58,028 bases of DNA. It comes from Terriglobia bacterium (GTDB lineage: Bacteria; Acidobacteriota; Terriglobia; Terriglobales; Acidobacteriaceae). Shown piece by piece: positions 44,967 to 53,522 of this stretch (its first letter is position 1; the number at the start of each line of letters is the position of its first letter). Below the pieces are notes generated by a model. It was given only the letters and a program-made list of their open reading frames with translations, was not told where the DNA came from and ran no database searches. The stretch covers positions 1-58,028 of the forward strand of contig JAIQET010000022.1 in NCBI GenBank assembly GCA_020073645.1, read 5' to 3'. A program made the position numbers and the translations under genes.

Positions 44967-46007
44967 ATGTATTTTCGGTCTCTGGGAAGGTTGGGAAGCA
45001 TTCTCGATAATGTATTCATCGTGAGAATTTGGGACACATCTCGGCGCCACTGCTACATTGCCTTAACTGTGCTGGCGGTTGCGCTGGCCAGTTCCTGCGG
45101 GGGTGCGGGAACTGCGACATCGAACAATTTCAAAGCCAGCCTCACCGTGACGAGCTCCTCGGTTGACTTCGGGGGAGTAGGGGTAGGCAGCAGCAAAACC
45201 AACACTATCACCGTCACCAATGCTTCGACGGCGGGTTCACCCAGCATTACGGTCTCTCAGGTCAGCGTGACCGGAACCGGCTTCTCCGCCACTACCACAC
45301 CGGTCTGGCCGTTCACCCTGGACCCGGGACAAAATGCATCCCTGGCGATTACCTTTTCTCCAAAGTCCTCTGGAACGTCCAACGGGACGCTCACGATCTC
45401 GGTGGAAGGTTCTACGCCGGTTACCGTGACCCTGACCGGGGACGGCCTGGCGCCGGGGCAGCTGGCGGTCAGCCCGACAGCCATGAACTTCGGCAATGTC
45501 AACGTGGGAACCAGCAAGAACCTGACTGGAACCCTCAGCGCGGGCGGAGCCGACGTGACGGTTTCTTCCGCGGGCTGGAATGGCCTGGGCTATACCGTAA
45601 GCGGGATCACGTTCCCGGTGACCATCACGGCTGGCAATAGCAAGACGTTTACGGTCACGTTCGCGCCCCAGACAACAGGGACCTCCACGGGCCAGGTGTC
45701 GTTTGTCAGCGACGCCACGAATTCTCCAACGGTAGGGACCTTCAGTGGAACGGGAACGCAGGCATCCCAACACAGCGTGAGTCTGACCTGGAATGCCAGT
45801 ACCTCGACGGTGGTCGGCTACTACATCTACCGCAGCACCACGTCGGGATCGTACGGCTCACCGCTCAACCCAAACCCGCAGGCCGGTCTCACGTTCACCG
45901 ACAACAATGTACAGAGCGGGACGACGTACTTTTATGTCGTAACCGCGGTGGATTCGAATTCGCAACAGAGTGTGCACTCCAATGAGGTAACAGCACCGAT
46001 ACCGTAG
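44967..46007 (+). CDS. Secreted choice-of-anchor-D/FN3 protein, probable lipoprotein
   Basis: 346 residues from ATG 44967, or 328 from an in-frame GTG at 45021. A hydrophobic segment ending 'LAVALASSCGGAG' is a plausible lipoprotein signal with Cys acceptor. Two choice-of-anchor-D units ('VDFGGVGVGSSKTNTITVTN', 'MNFGNVNVGTSKNLTGTL') are followed by an FN3 domain ('YYIYRSTTSGSYG', 'YFYVVTAVDSNSQ'). Clearly paralogous to the two genes at the start of the window; like 1801-1855, the 54-base in-frame leader begins with codons for MYFR. Surface role inferred. Confidence 0.83.
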   Translation: MYFRSLGRLGSILDNVFIVRIWDTSRRHCYIALTVLAVALASSCGGAGTATSNNFKASLTVTSSSVDFGGVGVGSSKTNTITVTNASTAGSPSITVSQVSVTGTGFSATTTPVWPFTLDPGQNASLAITFSPKSSGTSNGTLTISVEGSTPVTVTLTGDGLAPGQLAVSPTAMNFGNVNVGTSKNLTGTLSAGGADVTVSSAGWNGLGYTVSGITFPVTITAGNSKTFTVTFAPQTTGTSTGQVSFVSDATNSPTVGTFSGTGTQASQHSVSLTWNASTSTVVGYYIYRSTTSGSYGSPLNPNPQAGLTFTDNNVQSGTTYFYVVTAVDSNSQQSVHSNEVTAPIP

Positions 46008-46079
46008 TCTCCTGCGGAAAGCTGCATTGGCGTTCTGCCAGACGTTGGAGATAACCCGGGCGTTCAAACCTTGGCAGGC

Positions 46080-46589
46080 TCAGTGAGAAAGGAAGTCCGC
46101 CTCGGCTTCATTCGAGGGAACGCTCTCCACTCCCTTCACGGTCACTGTCTTGACTGCATAGAAGTACTTCTGTCCCACTTCAACGCTAAGATCAACGTAC
46201 GTGGTGTCCTCGACCGGAGCTGCATTGATCGGCTTGGGATCGTAGGCGTGCGAAGTGGTGCCTCGATACACGTTGTAGCCTTTGACCGGGTCAGGAGAAG
46301 CCTTGCTCGCGGAGACGCTTGCTGTCCATGTCAGGGTAACGCTGGGTGAAATAGGCGTCAGGGAGGTCGTCGACTGGTTGGGCGACGCGCCCAGGGTAGC
46401 TTGAGCGCCTGGCGGGGAGTCTTTGGCATCGTGTGGGATTGCCGTTTTCGCGGCTTCTCCCGACGATCGCAGTCCGCTGTTCGCGGGGTCCGCTGTCTGA
46501 CCTCCGCAGACCCCGACCTGCCAGATACCGCATAACGTCAGGACAATCACTCCTAGGATGGTTTGCACTTTCGTCCATCTGCTCGACAT
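46080..46589 (-). CDS. Small secreted FN3-only protein next to the exosortase
   Basis: 169 residues from ATG 46589 (GGAGGT seven bases upstream; the frame opens further to 46616). A signal peptide or N-terminal anchor ('ILGVIVLTLCGIWQVGVCGG') is followed by a low-complexity linker and one FN3 domain ('VTLTWTASVSASKASPDPVKG', 'YNVYRGTTSHAYDPKPI', 'KYFYAVKTVTVKGVESVPSNE') related to the tails of the choice-of-anchor-D proteins. It ends without a PEP-CTERM motif. The exosortase gene upstream on the same strand ends 60 bases before this start, so the two are likely co-transcribed. Confidence 0.75.
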   Translation of the reverse strand: MSSRWTKVQTILGVIVLTLCGIWQVGVCGGQTADPANSGLRSSGEAAKTAIPHDAKDSPPGAQATLGASPNQSTTSLTPISPSVTLTWTASVSASKASPDPVKGYNVYRGTTSHAYDPKPINAAPVEDTTYVDLSVEVGQKYFYAVKTVTVKGVESVPSNEAEADFLSH

Positions 46590-46648
46590 CGTTGACCTCC
46601 GTATCCGCACCGCCAAGTGCTGGTCTGAGCATCAATCTGGGTCGGAGC

Positions 46649-47530
46649 CTAAGATTTCACCGGCTCCAACGGCGGCCACGGCCGTACCTGATCTTCTGCA
46701 CGCCGCAAAACCCACAGCAAGAGGAAAACGCCCACCAGAGCGATCAAGAAAAAGACGATGCCTCCGCGGTGGTGAAGCCTTCCTGTCAGGAAGCCAGGAT
46801 CAACCCGCGTTCCGAGCATCGCAATCGTGAAGATGCGCAATCCGTTCTTGGCAACCGAGAGAGGAATCGCCACCGCAACGACCAACGCCTTTCGCCATGG
46901 CGAGCGCAGGAAAAGCTGAGCGAGAACCATGGTTGTGACCACCAACATCAAGCTGGAACGAATGCTGCTGCACTCTTTGGCGACCTCGAGCGTCACACCG
47001 GGAATGGACAGTGAAACCCCTTCCTGCGACACAGGAACATCCACCATGGCAAACAGGCAGCGAGCTGCAAATGCGGACCCGTGCTGCAAGAAATCTACAA
47101 TTCGGGCCACGGCGAATGAAGGGAGTGGAACCATCCACAGCAGGAAGCACAGGGGAAACAGGAGGCCCCGGGCAATTCTCGTCCCGAAGCAAAGCACGAA
47201 GGCCCCAATCCACCACGCAACCAGGCTCAGCATGACAAGCGTCAGTTGTATTTCCGGTTGAAACCCGGTTCCCCACCTCACAAGCCCAGCCATCGCGGCG
47301 GACACGGTCAACAAGACAGCGCCCCCCAGGAAACCCGGTTCTGGCAAGGGTTTCAGCGCAGGCCAGTCGCGCACAACCAAAGCGGCGACGACCGGAAGAA
47401 TCAGGAGAATGTGGGTGTATTCGTCGTTCCGCAGGCCAAGATAAAGCGAACTGGCCAGAGGCCGCCAGCCGACGATCAGGGACACCCCGCACAGCACAGC
47501 GAAGCTCAATGGTGCGGGAATTCTGGTCAT
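46649..47530 (-). CDS. Exosortase (XrtA-like membrane transpeptidase)
   Basis: 293 residues from ATG 47530 (a GTG lies at 47545), with about eight membrane helices. The exosortase catalytic triad is visible: Cys187 in 'AKECSSIRSS', Arg232 in 'KNGLRIFTIAMLG' and His254 in 'RLHHRGGIVFF'. Exosortases cleave and anchor proteins bearing C-terminal PEP-CTERM-type tails and are usually encoded with exopolysaccharide genes, as here. No EpsI domain is fused. No PEP-CTERM substrate was recognised inside the window, so its targets lie elsewhere or use a different tail. Confidence 0.88.
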   Translation of the reverse strand: MTRIPAPLSFAVLCGVSLIVGWRPLASSLYLGLRNDEYTHILLILPVVAALVVRDWPALKPLPEPGFLGGAVLLTVSAAMAGLVRWGTGFQPEIQLTLVMLSLVAWWIGAFVLCFGTRIARGLLFPLCFLLWMVPLPSFAVARIVDFLQHGSAFAARCLFAMVDVPVSQEGVSLSIPGVTLEVAKECSSIRSSLMLVVTTMVLAQLFLRSPWRKALVVAVAIPLSVAKNGLRIFTIAMLGTRVDPGFLTGRLHHRGGIVFFLIALVGVFLLLWVLRRAEDQVRPWPPLEPVKS

Positions 47531-47676
47531 CGCTCGTCCGGTCACGCCTTGCCTGCAAAGCCAAACCTGCTCACAACCACCTGCCTTGCCGAACCCTCAT
47601 CACCTAAGTACGGCATTCAGTCTGGGAGCGGCAGGCCGGAGCGGAGATCACGTCGCGCGAACAGGAGGTCTTGAGG

Positions 47677-48888
47677 TCAACGGGACGCTTCAGGCTGTTC
47701 TGTCCTAATCTGGTCTATCGCAGCGGAGGGCGTTGCAGGAACCAACTGTAGTTGCTGCACCTCCTGCTTTACAGCAGTTGGCCATGTGACGCTTCGGTTG
47801 AGCTCATAGTTGGCGAAGGTACCCAGCGCAATTCCAATTAACTGAAACAACATTAGCGCCATGGTCGAAGGAGTCAGCTCCCCGGGCGAAAGTGCGATGC
47901 GCTTGAATGCCCAGGTCATGGATGCGTAGGACACAGTCGCCACCGCCAGTCCGACACCGGTGACGATAAGGTAAGTGAAATAACCTACGACGAAGCGTCT
48001 TCCCTTGCGGACAGCATCTGCAAAGGTCCACATATTATTGAGGATATAGTTGCTGGTAGCTGCCACCAGACTTGATGCAGCCGACAGACGCCAATCCCCG
48101 GATCTCAGAACCTTGACCAAGGTCGCCAGAACCACAAGGTTAACCACAACACCTGAGCCACCTACAACGGCGAACTTGACGAATCTACCTGACAACCGTC
48201 TTCCAATCGGGGACAGTCGCAAGATCTGGAGTAAGTACTGCACGACGACCTTGCTTGACATCTTTGAGGTGCCGGCGATCCTTGGGCGAAACGTGTACGG
48301 TATTTCTGTTACGACTTCCGGACGCAGACAGGCAATGATTTCCAGAAGGATCTTGAAGCCCTTGGTCTGCAATTGAGATTTGACTGCAAGCACATCTTGG
48401 CGGCGCATTACAAAATACCCAGACATGGGATCCTTCAGTTTCACTCCAAGGCAAACCTGTGCGGTCTTGGTGGCGATCCAAGACTCGAGGCGGCGGATCC
48501 AATTCCACTCCGTGGTATCCCCTCCATCGACGTAACGACTACCCACGACTACGGCCGAACCCCGGAGCAGGTTTTCCAGCATTGTGGGCAAAATGCCGGG
48601 GTCATGCTGCAAATCTGCGTCCATGCATGCAACTATTTCGCCCTTCGCGGCGGCAACTCCATCGATGATTGAAGGTCCGAGACCCGGATTCTCCATTCTC
48701 CGGAGAACCCTCACTCGCGGATCCCGGCGAGCGATCTCCTCGGCTACCAACCAGGTGTGGTCCGGAGAATTGTCATCTACAATCAGAATCTCGTAGTCGA
48801 TGGCAGCCAGAGCGACGCTGGTCTCCTGGACGAAGCGCGCCACGTTTGCGGCCTCGTTGTATGTGGGCGAGATGACGGTTAACTTCAT
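47677..48888 (-). CDS. Dolichol-phosphate-mannose-synthase-like GT2 fused to a GtrA membrane domain
   Basis: 403 residues from ATG 48888; the upstream frame to 49071 is non-homologous. The GT2 domain (1-230) has 'VISPTYNEAANV', 'ILIVDDNSPDHTW', 'MDADLQHDP' and 'GSRYVDGG'. The C-terminal GtrA domain (about 240-370) has four membrane helices ('FVKFAVVGGSGVVVNLVVL' at its start). Such fusions make polyprenyl-phosphate sugars and help flip them for surface-glycan assembly. Downstream partner of the exosortase cluster. Confidence 0.87.
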   Translation of the reverse strand: MKLTVISPTYNEAANVARFVQETSVALAAIDYEILIVDDNSPDHTWLVAEEIARRDPRVRVLRRMENPGLGPSIIDGVAAAKGEIVACMDADLQHDPGILPTMLENLLRGSAVVVGSRYVDGGDTTEWNWIRRLESWIATKTAQVCLGVKLKDPMSGYFVMRRQDVLAVKSQLQTKGFKILLEIIACLRPEVVTEIPYTFRPRIAGTSKMSSKVVVQYLLQILRLSPIGRRLSGRFVKFAVVGGSGVVVNLVVLATLVKVLRSGDWRLSAASSLVAATSNYILNNMWTFADAVRKGRRFVVGYFTYLIVTGVGLAVATVSYASMTWAFKRIALSPGELTPSTMALMLFQLIGIALGTFANYELNRSVTWPTAVKQEVQQLQLVPATPSAAIDQIRTEQPEASR

Positions 48889-48959
48889 ACTATTCTGGCG
48901 CTCTTTGCAGTATGCCGAAGCCCGTCGTTGCACGGGAACATTTCTGGGTTGAAGCTCCG

Positions 48960-50183
48960 TTACTTTGGAGGCTGAACTTCGGGATGCGAGGAAAGTATCG
49001 TCGTCACCACGTATTTCGCCAACAGGCGGTTCGCGAGCGCATTGGGGTGTCTGTCGTCCGGGTCCAACCAATATTTCCCAGTGTCGTAGTCGGGGAAAAT
49101 GTTTTCCACCAGATAACCGGGAATATTCATTCGTCTGAAGCCCTCCTGCAATTCCCGATAAATTGTTTCTTCACCAGGAGACTTGGGCCAGAGAATGACA
49201 TGAAACTCGATGCCAGGATACTCTGCGACCAGCAAATCTCTCGACCTGCGTATCGTCGCCAACAGGAGTCGTATGTCGTTCTCGTCGGTAGGTGGTTCGA
49301 GACCCTTGAGCATCTGGTAAATCGCCGCCTTGCGTAATTGCCATTCCAGCTTGGCCTTGAGGACTGAGGGGGGCTTCTCACCGTCGTCGAAGTGTCCGTG
49401 CAGGTGAACCGTGCCGTCGGCATCCAGCTGGTAGCGGGGGTTGTGCTTGCCGTAGGGGATTTTCCCTGCCACCCTGGCCACGTGATCGGGAAGAACCTGA
49501 TAGATGGCATAGCGAGGAGGCGTCTCCACCACCTGATGCACCTTCCCGCTCTCTATGGCGGCGAGCATGTGTTCCGGACCGTAGCCGTGGAAGGCGAAGT
49601 TGTAAATCTGGTAGCGCCCGCTGGACTGGATACCTACCTGATACGGCATGGTCTCGTCGTCCTGGACCCCCTCCCCGAAGGTGAAAGAGCAGCCAAAGAA
49701 CAGAATGGAGCCAGCCAGACCGGATGCATTCGGAGGTGGCGCGATGCGAAGGCCGTTTGAACCGATCGTGTAGGTCACATCGTAGATCAGTTTCCCGCGG
49801 TCGAATTCGGTGGCATGCGCCTGCGTTGGCCTGGCGGGGACGGTACCAAGCACATCGTCGAGAACATAATATCCGCCGGAAACAGTCGGATGTAGCGGAG
49901 GGTGAAGCGTTATGTAGGTTTCAGCCGCGGCAAGCGTGACCATTAACACAGCGGCGCTGGAAAGCAGAGCTCGCACCCAATCTGTTCTCAGACGCCATGC
50001 ACCGAAGAGAAGTAGGATCACCCATGCCCACCCTATCCACACGAAGGGCACGGGAAGAAACTTCAGGGATAGCCCTGACAGCCCAAGCGTCGCAAGCAGC
50101 AGGAGAGCAGAGAAGGTGGCGTTGCGCTTCGTCCTGTCGTCCGATGTGCCAGTGGTAGGCGCCGCTGTGGTTACTGTGGGCAA
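48960..50183 (-). CDS. Membrane-anchored SGNH-hydrolase-like protein of the polysaccharide cluster
   Basis: 407 residues from a TTG, the only ATG/GTG/TTG codon before the first SGNH motif. Three hydrophobic segments near the N-terminus (about 25-95) anchor an exterior domain. The SGNH block I 'FFGCSFTFGEGV' (nucleophile Ser) and the block V 'DDRHPNALANRLLA' (Asp and His) are both present; the middle blocks are weaker. In exopolysaccharide clusters such proteins often act as O-acetyl esterases or acetyltransferases on the glycan. Specific activity unknown. Confidence 0.72.
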   Translation of the reverse strand: MPTVTTAAPTTGTSDDRTKRNATFSALLLLATLGLSGLSLKFLPVPFVWIGWAWVILLLFGAWRLRTDWVRALLSSAAVLMVTLAAAETYITLHPPLHPTVSGGYYVLDDVLGTVPARPTQAHATEFDRGKLIYDVTYTIGSNGLRIAPPPNASGLAGSILFFGCSFTFGEGVQDDETMPYQVGIQSSGRYQIYNFAFHGYGPEHMLAAIESGKVHQVVETPPRYAIYQVLPDHVARVAGKIPYGKHNPRYQLDADGTVHLHGHFDDGEKPPSVLKAKLEWQLRKAAIYQMLKGLEPPTDENDIRLLLATIRRSRDLLVAEYPGIEFHVILWPKSPGEETIYRELQEGFRRMNIPGYLVENIFPDYDTGKYWLDPDDRHPNALANRLLAKYVVTTILSSHPEVQPPK

Positions 50184-50297
50184 GATGTGGCTGATACCTC
50201 GAGACTTCTGGTTATCGACTGCGACCTAACTGGATCGTACAGCTTGCCGGCGAATTGGCAATAGGCGCTGTTGCTGCGACTTCGCGTCCCGCTCGCG

Positions 50298-51251
50298 CTA
50301 AATCGAGGCATTGCAGCGCTCTCTTTGCCGCTTGGCCTGGCGGGCGAGGCGGTAACATTCCTTGATTTCGCCAATACTCCTCCAGACTTTGAGCTTGCAG
50401 GAAAACCGCTGGGCTGGCCGAACGGCAACCACCCACCGCAGGGTCCACACTGCGAGCCGGCGAAAAAGGTATAGCGGGACGCCGGCAACGAACCATCTGG
50501 TATCGGTGGGAATGCCGAATTCCCGAATGTCTGCGCGGGCTTTGTCGAACCACCATGTCAGGAAGTATTGTTTTTGGACGCGGTTCTCCGAGACCGGGTG
50601 ATAAACGACGGCTGATGGTTCGTAACGCAAGCGTTCTCCCGCGGCCAACAACCGACGACCAAACTCGGTGTCTTCATTGCTGAGCATGCTGTCGGCGCAG
50701 CGGCCCAAGTCGGTTCGAAAATCACCGTACTTCTCAAACATCGCCTTCCGGAAGGCCATGTTGGCGCCGAATGGAGGCTCGGCGAGAGTCCCAGGCTCCA
50801 AACCCAGGTCGAAAACGGCAAGCGGGGCCAGCGCGTACCGGTCCTTGAGCGGAAGCCAGCGGGGAGGCGAGCAGTCCCAATTGGGAAGAACGCGCCCTCC
50901 GGCACCTACATATTCCCCTTTGTGCAAGGCCACTGTCAGATCTCGCAGCCACGTTGGCTCGACTGTAACGTCGTCATCCATGAAAGCCAAGATCTCGCCC
51001 CGGGCCTCGCGGATCCCTGCGTTGCGGGCACATGAAAGCCCCTGTCGGGCTTCGAACAAGTACCGGAAGCGACCGGGGTACCGGCAGCAAAAGTCGTCGA
51101 CCACGCTGCGCGTCTGGTCCTGCGAGTTGTTATCGACCACCAAGACTTCCCACTCGCTCGCCTCGGGAAGGACTTGGGCAGCGATGCTCTCGAGGGCTTT
51201 CGCCAATATCTGGCAACGGTTATAGGTACACAGAATGACGCTGATCTTCAT
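50298..51251 (-). CDS. GT2-family glycosyltransferase
   Basis: 317 residues from ATG 51251 ('MKISVILCTYNRCQIL'). GT-A motifs: 'VLVVDNNSQDQT', 'ARNAGIREARGEILAFMDDDV' region (DxD) and 'NEDTEFGRRLLAAGE'. The C-terminal 80 residues are basic and may associate with the membrane. It probably adds one sugar to the surface polysaccharide; donor and acceptor unknown. An upstream frame to 51290 was not used because the family begins with the beta strand 'ISVILCTYN'. Confidence 0.87.
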   Translation of the reverse strand: MKISVILCTYNRCQILAKALESIAAQVLPEASEWEVLVVDNNSQDQTRSVVDDFCCRYPGRFRYLFEARQGLSCARNAGIREARGEILAFMDDDVTVEPTWLRDLTVALHKGEYVGAGGRVLPNWDCSPPRWLPLKDRYALAPLAVFDLGLEPGTLAEPPFGANMAFRKAMFEKYGDFRTDLGRCADSMLSNEDTEFGRRLLAAGERLRYEPSAVVYHPVSENRVQKQYFLTWWFDKARADIREFGIPTDTRWFVAGVPLYLFRRLAVWTLRWVVAVRPAQRFSCKLKVWRSIGEIKECYRLARQAKRQRERCNASI

Positions 51252-51325
51252 TGTCTGGCGCCGCTTGCTAGCCTTCCGTTGCCCCACCAACTAAAACACA
51301 AAACTAGAAAAGCCTACCTCAGAAC

Positions 51326-52390
51326 TTACGCCAGCCCAAGCCGACGCAGCAATAGTTTTAGAGGACGTCCTGCCACGACAGGCCGTGTCATCACCGCGCG
51401 AACAGCGGCGAGGAAGCTCTTCAACAATCTCTTTTGCCGCCAGTAAAGCCGCGCAATGATAAGGTACAAATCGGCGATTTGCCACCGCTCGACGTATTGC
51501 AAATCTGACTGCAACATACCATCTGCTGCCTTGAGGGCGACAGAGTACTCACCGGCCAGACACATGTTTCGGATCCAGTTCCGCCAGTCTGAAGCGAGCA
51601 CGCTCTGCTGCCTGGCCTCGGTCACGCCCAATTCAGCCAGCACTGCAGGTGTAATCTCCTTGACGGCTTCCAATGGATCCGGGGTCCCATTCCGCCTTAG
51701 CGACGCGGAAGCCTGGGCAGCGAGTTTGCAGAGAGTCTGCTGTCTCCTCTTACTCATTGATACCTGGAAGGGATGAATCCTGTACTTGAGCACTACCGTC
51801 TCAAGGTTAGCCAGTTGACAGCGGTCGGCTATTCTCAGCCATAAATCGTAATCCTCAGCGTCGACTACGACCTTCCTGTACCCGCCTGACGAGACAAAGC
51901 CTTCCCTCAGCATGATAACGGTGGGATGCCAGAACACATTCCGGTGAAGGAGCTCCGATTTGATTTCGCAGTCTGCGACAGGAGTGTTGTGGGTTCCCAG
52001 CGACTTGCCAGTCGCGTCGATCCACTCGACGGCACCGCCGAGAACAGCGACCTGCGGATGCTTCTCCATGAAGTCGACCTGCCACATCAGACGCTCTCTA
52101 ACAGCGATGTCATCTGCGTCCATCCGCGCGATATACTTGCCTTGGGCAAGCGAGCAGCCTCGATTCAGAGATTCAATCAGCCCCTTATTCTCTTGGTGGT
52201 AAACCCTCACACGAGCATCGCTTTTCCGGTAAGAATCGAGAATGGAAGCGGATTGGTCCGTAGATCCGTCATCAACAACAATAAACTCGAACTCGCGGAA
52301 AGTTTGCTCGAGAACGCTCTCGACAGCTTCGCGCAAGAAGCGCTCGCCGTTGAAAACACTCATCACCACTGAGACCATTGGACTAGCCAT
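51326..52390 (-). CDS. GT2-family glycosyltransferase, copy 1 of a tandem pair
   Basis: 354 residues. GT2 domain (1-210) with 'VSVVMSVFNGERFL', 'FIVVDDGSTDQS', 'ARMDADDIAVRERL' and 'AEDYDLWLRIADRC'. The remaining 140 residues form a helical C-terminal extension ('LGVTEARQQSVLASDWRNWI', 'LYWRQKRLLKSFLAAVRAVM') also present in the next gene. The two genes lie 13 bases apart and are aligned over their full length, so they arose by tandem duplication. Sugar specificity unknown. Confidence 0.88.
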   Translation of the reverse strand: MASPMVSVVMSVFNGERFLREAVESVLEQTFREFEFIVVDDGSTDQSASILDSYRKSDARVRVYHQENKGLIESLNRGCSLAQGKYIARMDADDIAVRERLMWQVDFMEKHPQVAVLGGAVEWIDATGKSLGTHNTPVADCEIKSELLHRNVFWHPTVIMLREGFVSSGGYRKVVVDAEDYDLWLRIADRCQLANLETVVLKYRIHPFQVSMSKRRQQTLCKLAAQASASLRRNGTPDPLEAVKEITPAVLAELGVTEARQQSVLASDWRNWIRNMCLAGEYSVALKAADGMLQSDLQYVERWQIADLYLIIARLYWRQKRLLKSFLAAVRAVMTRPVVAGRPLKLLLRRLGLA

Positions 52391-52403
52391 ATTCTCCGGC
52401 GGG

Positions 52404-53504
52404 TCAATCGGTGGCGCCTTGGTTTTGACTGAGGAGGGTTCCCATCAACCCAAGCCGCCGCAGCAGTGGTTTTATGGGACGTGCTGCTACGAGGGGCCAA
52501 GTCATCACAGCGTGGGCAGCAGCAAGCAAGCTTCTCAGGAACTCCTTTTGCCGCCAGTAGAGCCACGCCACGGTGAGCTGTACATCGGCGATTTTCCATC
52601 GCTCCACGTGGGCGCGATCCCCCTGCAACATTTCAACCGCCTCCTTAAGAGCGCCAGAGTACTCGCCCGCTATGCACATCTGGCGGATCCAGAGCCGACA
52701 TTCGGAAGCAAGTTCACTCTGCTGTTGGGCCTCAGTTACACCCAACGCAACCAGCACCTCTGGTGTGAGTTCCTTGACCGAGTCTAACGGATCTGATTTT
52801 CCGTCTTTCCTTGACTGCGCGGAGACCTGGGCCGCGATTTTGCAGACGATCTGTTGTCTCCGCTTGTGCGTTGACAACTGGTACGGGTGAATCCTGTACT
52901 TGAGCACCACCTGTTTGAGGTTGGCACACGGGAAGTGCTCTGCGATCCTCAACCCCAAATCGTAGTCCTGCGCCGCCGTAAACGCCGACCGGTACCCGCC
53001 AACGAGGGCGAAAGCCTCCCTTCGGATCAGCGCGGTAGGGTGGCAGAAGGGACAGTGTGTCAAGAATGCTGACTGGATTTCACGATCGTGCGTCGGAAAA
53101 TCGTGGACCCCCAACGATCTGCCTGTCGCGTCAATCCACTCAGTAGCGCCACCCAGCAAACCGACCTCCGGGTTTTTCTCCATGAAATCGATCTCTGACA
53201 TCAGGCGGTCTGGGAGGGCAACGTCGTCAGCATCCATAACAGCGATATATCGGCCCAGGGCGAGAGAACAAGCCGCGTTGCGGGCTTCCGCGAGGCCGCA
53301 ATGGGGTATTTCGTGGACCCTGACTCTGGGGTCTTTGGAAGCATAGCTGGAGGCAATGGCTTTTGATTTATCGGTCGAGCCGAAGTCGGTAATGATGAAC
53401 TCAAAGTCCCTGAACGTCTGGCCGAGAATACTCTCGATCGACTCCGCGAGGAAGCGTTCGACATTGCAAACTACCATCACGACCGAAACTAGGGGAGCAC
53501 TCAT
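52404..53504 (-). CDS. GT2-family glycosyltransferase, copy 2 of a tandem pair
   Basis: 366 residues from ATG 53504, the start that aligns with the paralogue (a GTG lies at 53519). GT2 motifs 'VSVVMVVCNVERFL', 'FIITDFGSTDKS' (DD of the first strand reduced to D-F), 'AVMDADDVALPDRL' and 'AQDYDLGLRIAEHF'. It shares the helical C-terminal extension ('LGVTEAQQQSELASECRLWI', 'LYWRQKEFLRSLLAAAHAVM'). Immediately downstream of the GT39-like gene (stop at 53523), so probably translationally linked. Confidence 0.88.
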   Translation of the reverse strand: MSAPLVSVVMVVCNVERFLAESIESILGQTFRDFEFIITDFGSTDKSKAIASSYASKDPRVRVHEIPHCGLAEARNAACSLALGRYIAVMDADDVALPDRLMSEIDFMEKNPEVGLLGGATEWIDATGRSLGVHDFPTHDREIQSAFLTHCPFCHPTALIRREAFALVGGYRSAFTAAQDYDLGLRIAEHFPCANLKQVVLKYRIHPYQLSTHKRRQQIVCKIAAQVSAQSRKDGKSDPLDSVKELTPEVLVALGVTEAQQQSELASECRLWIRQMCIAGEYSGALKEAVEMLQGDRAHVERWKIADVQLTVAWLYWRQKEFLRSLLAAAHAVMTWPLVAARPIKPLLRRLGLMGTLLSQNQGATD

Positions 53505-53522
53505 CTGGTTTCCGGCCACTGA

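Noticed and set aside
48889..49071. N-terminal extension of the GT2-GtrA gene
   Set aside because: GT2 proteins begin at the first beta strand (VISPTYNE); the extension is low complexity and overlaps the end of the SGNH gene.
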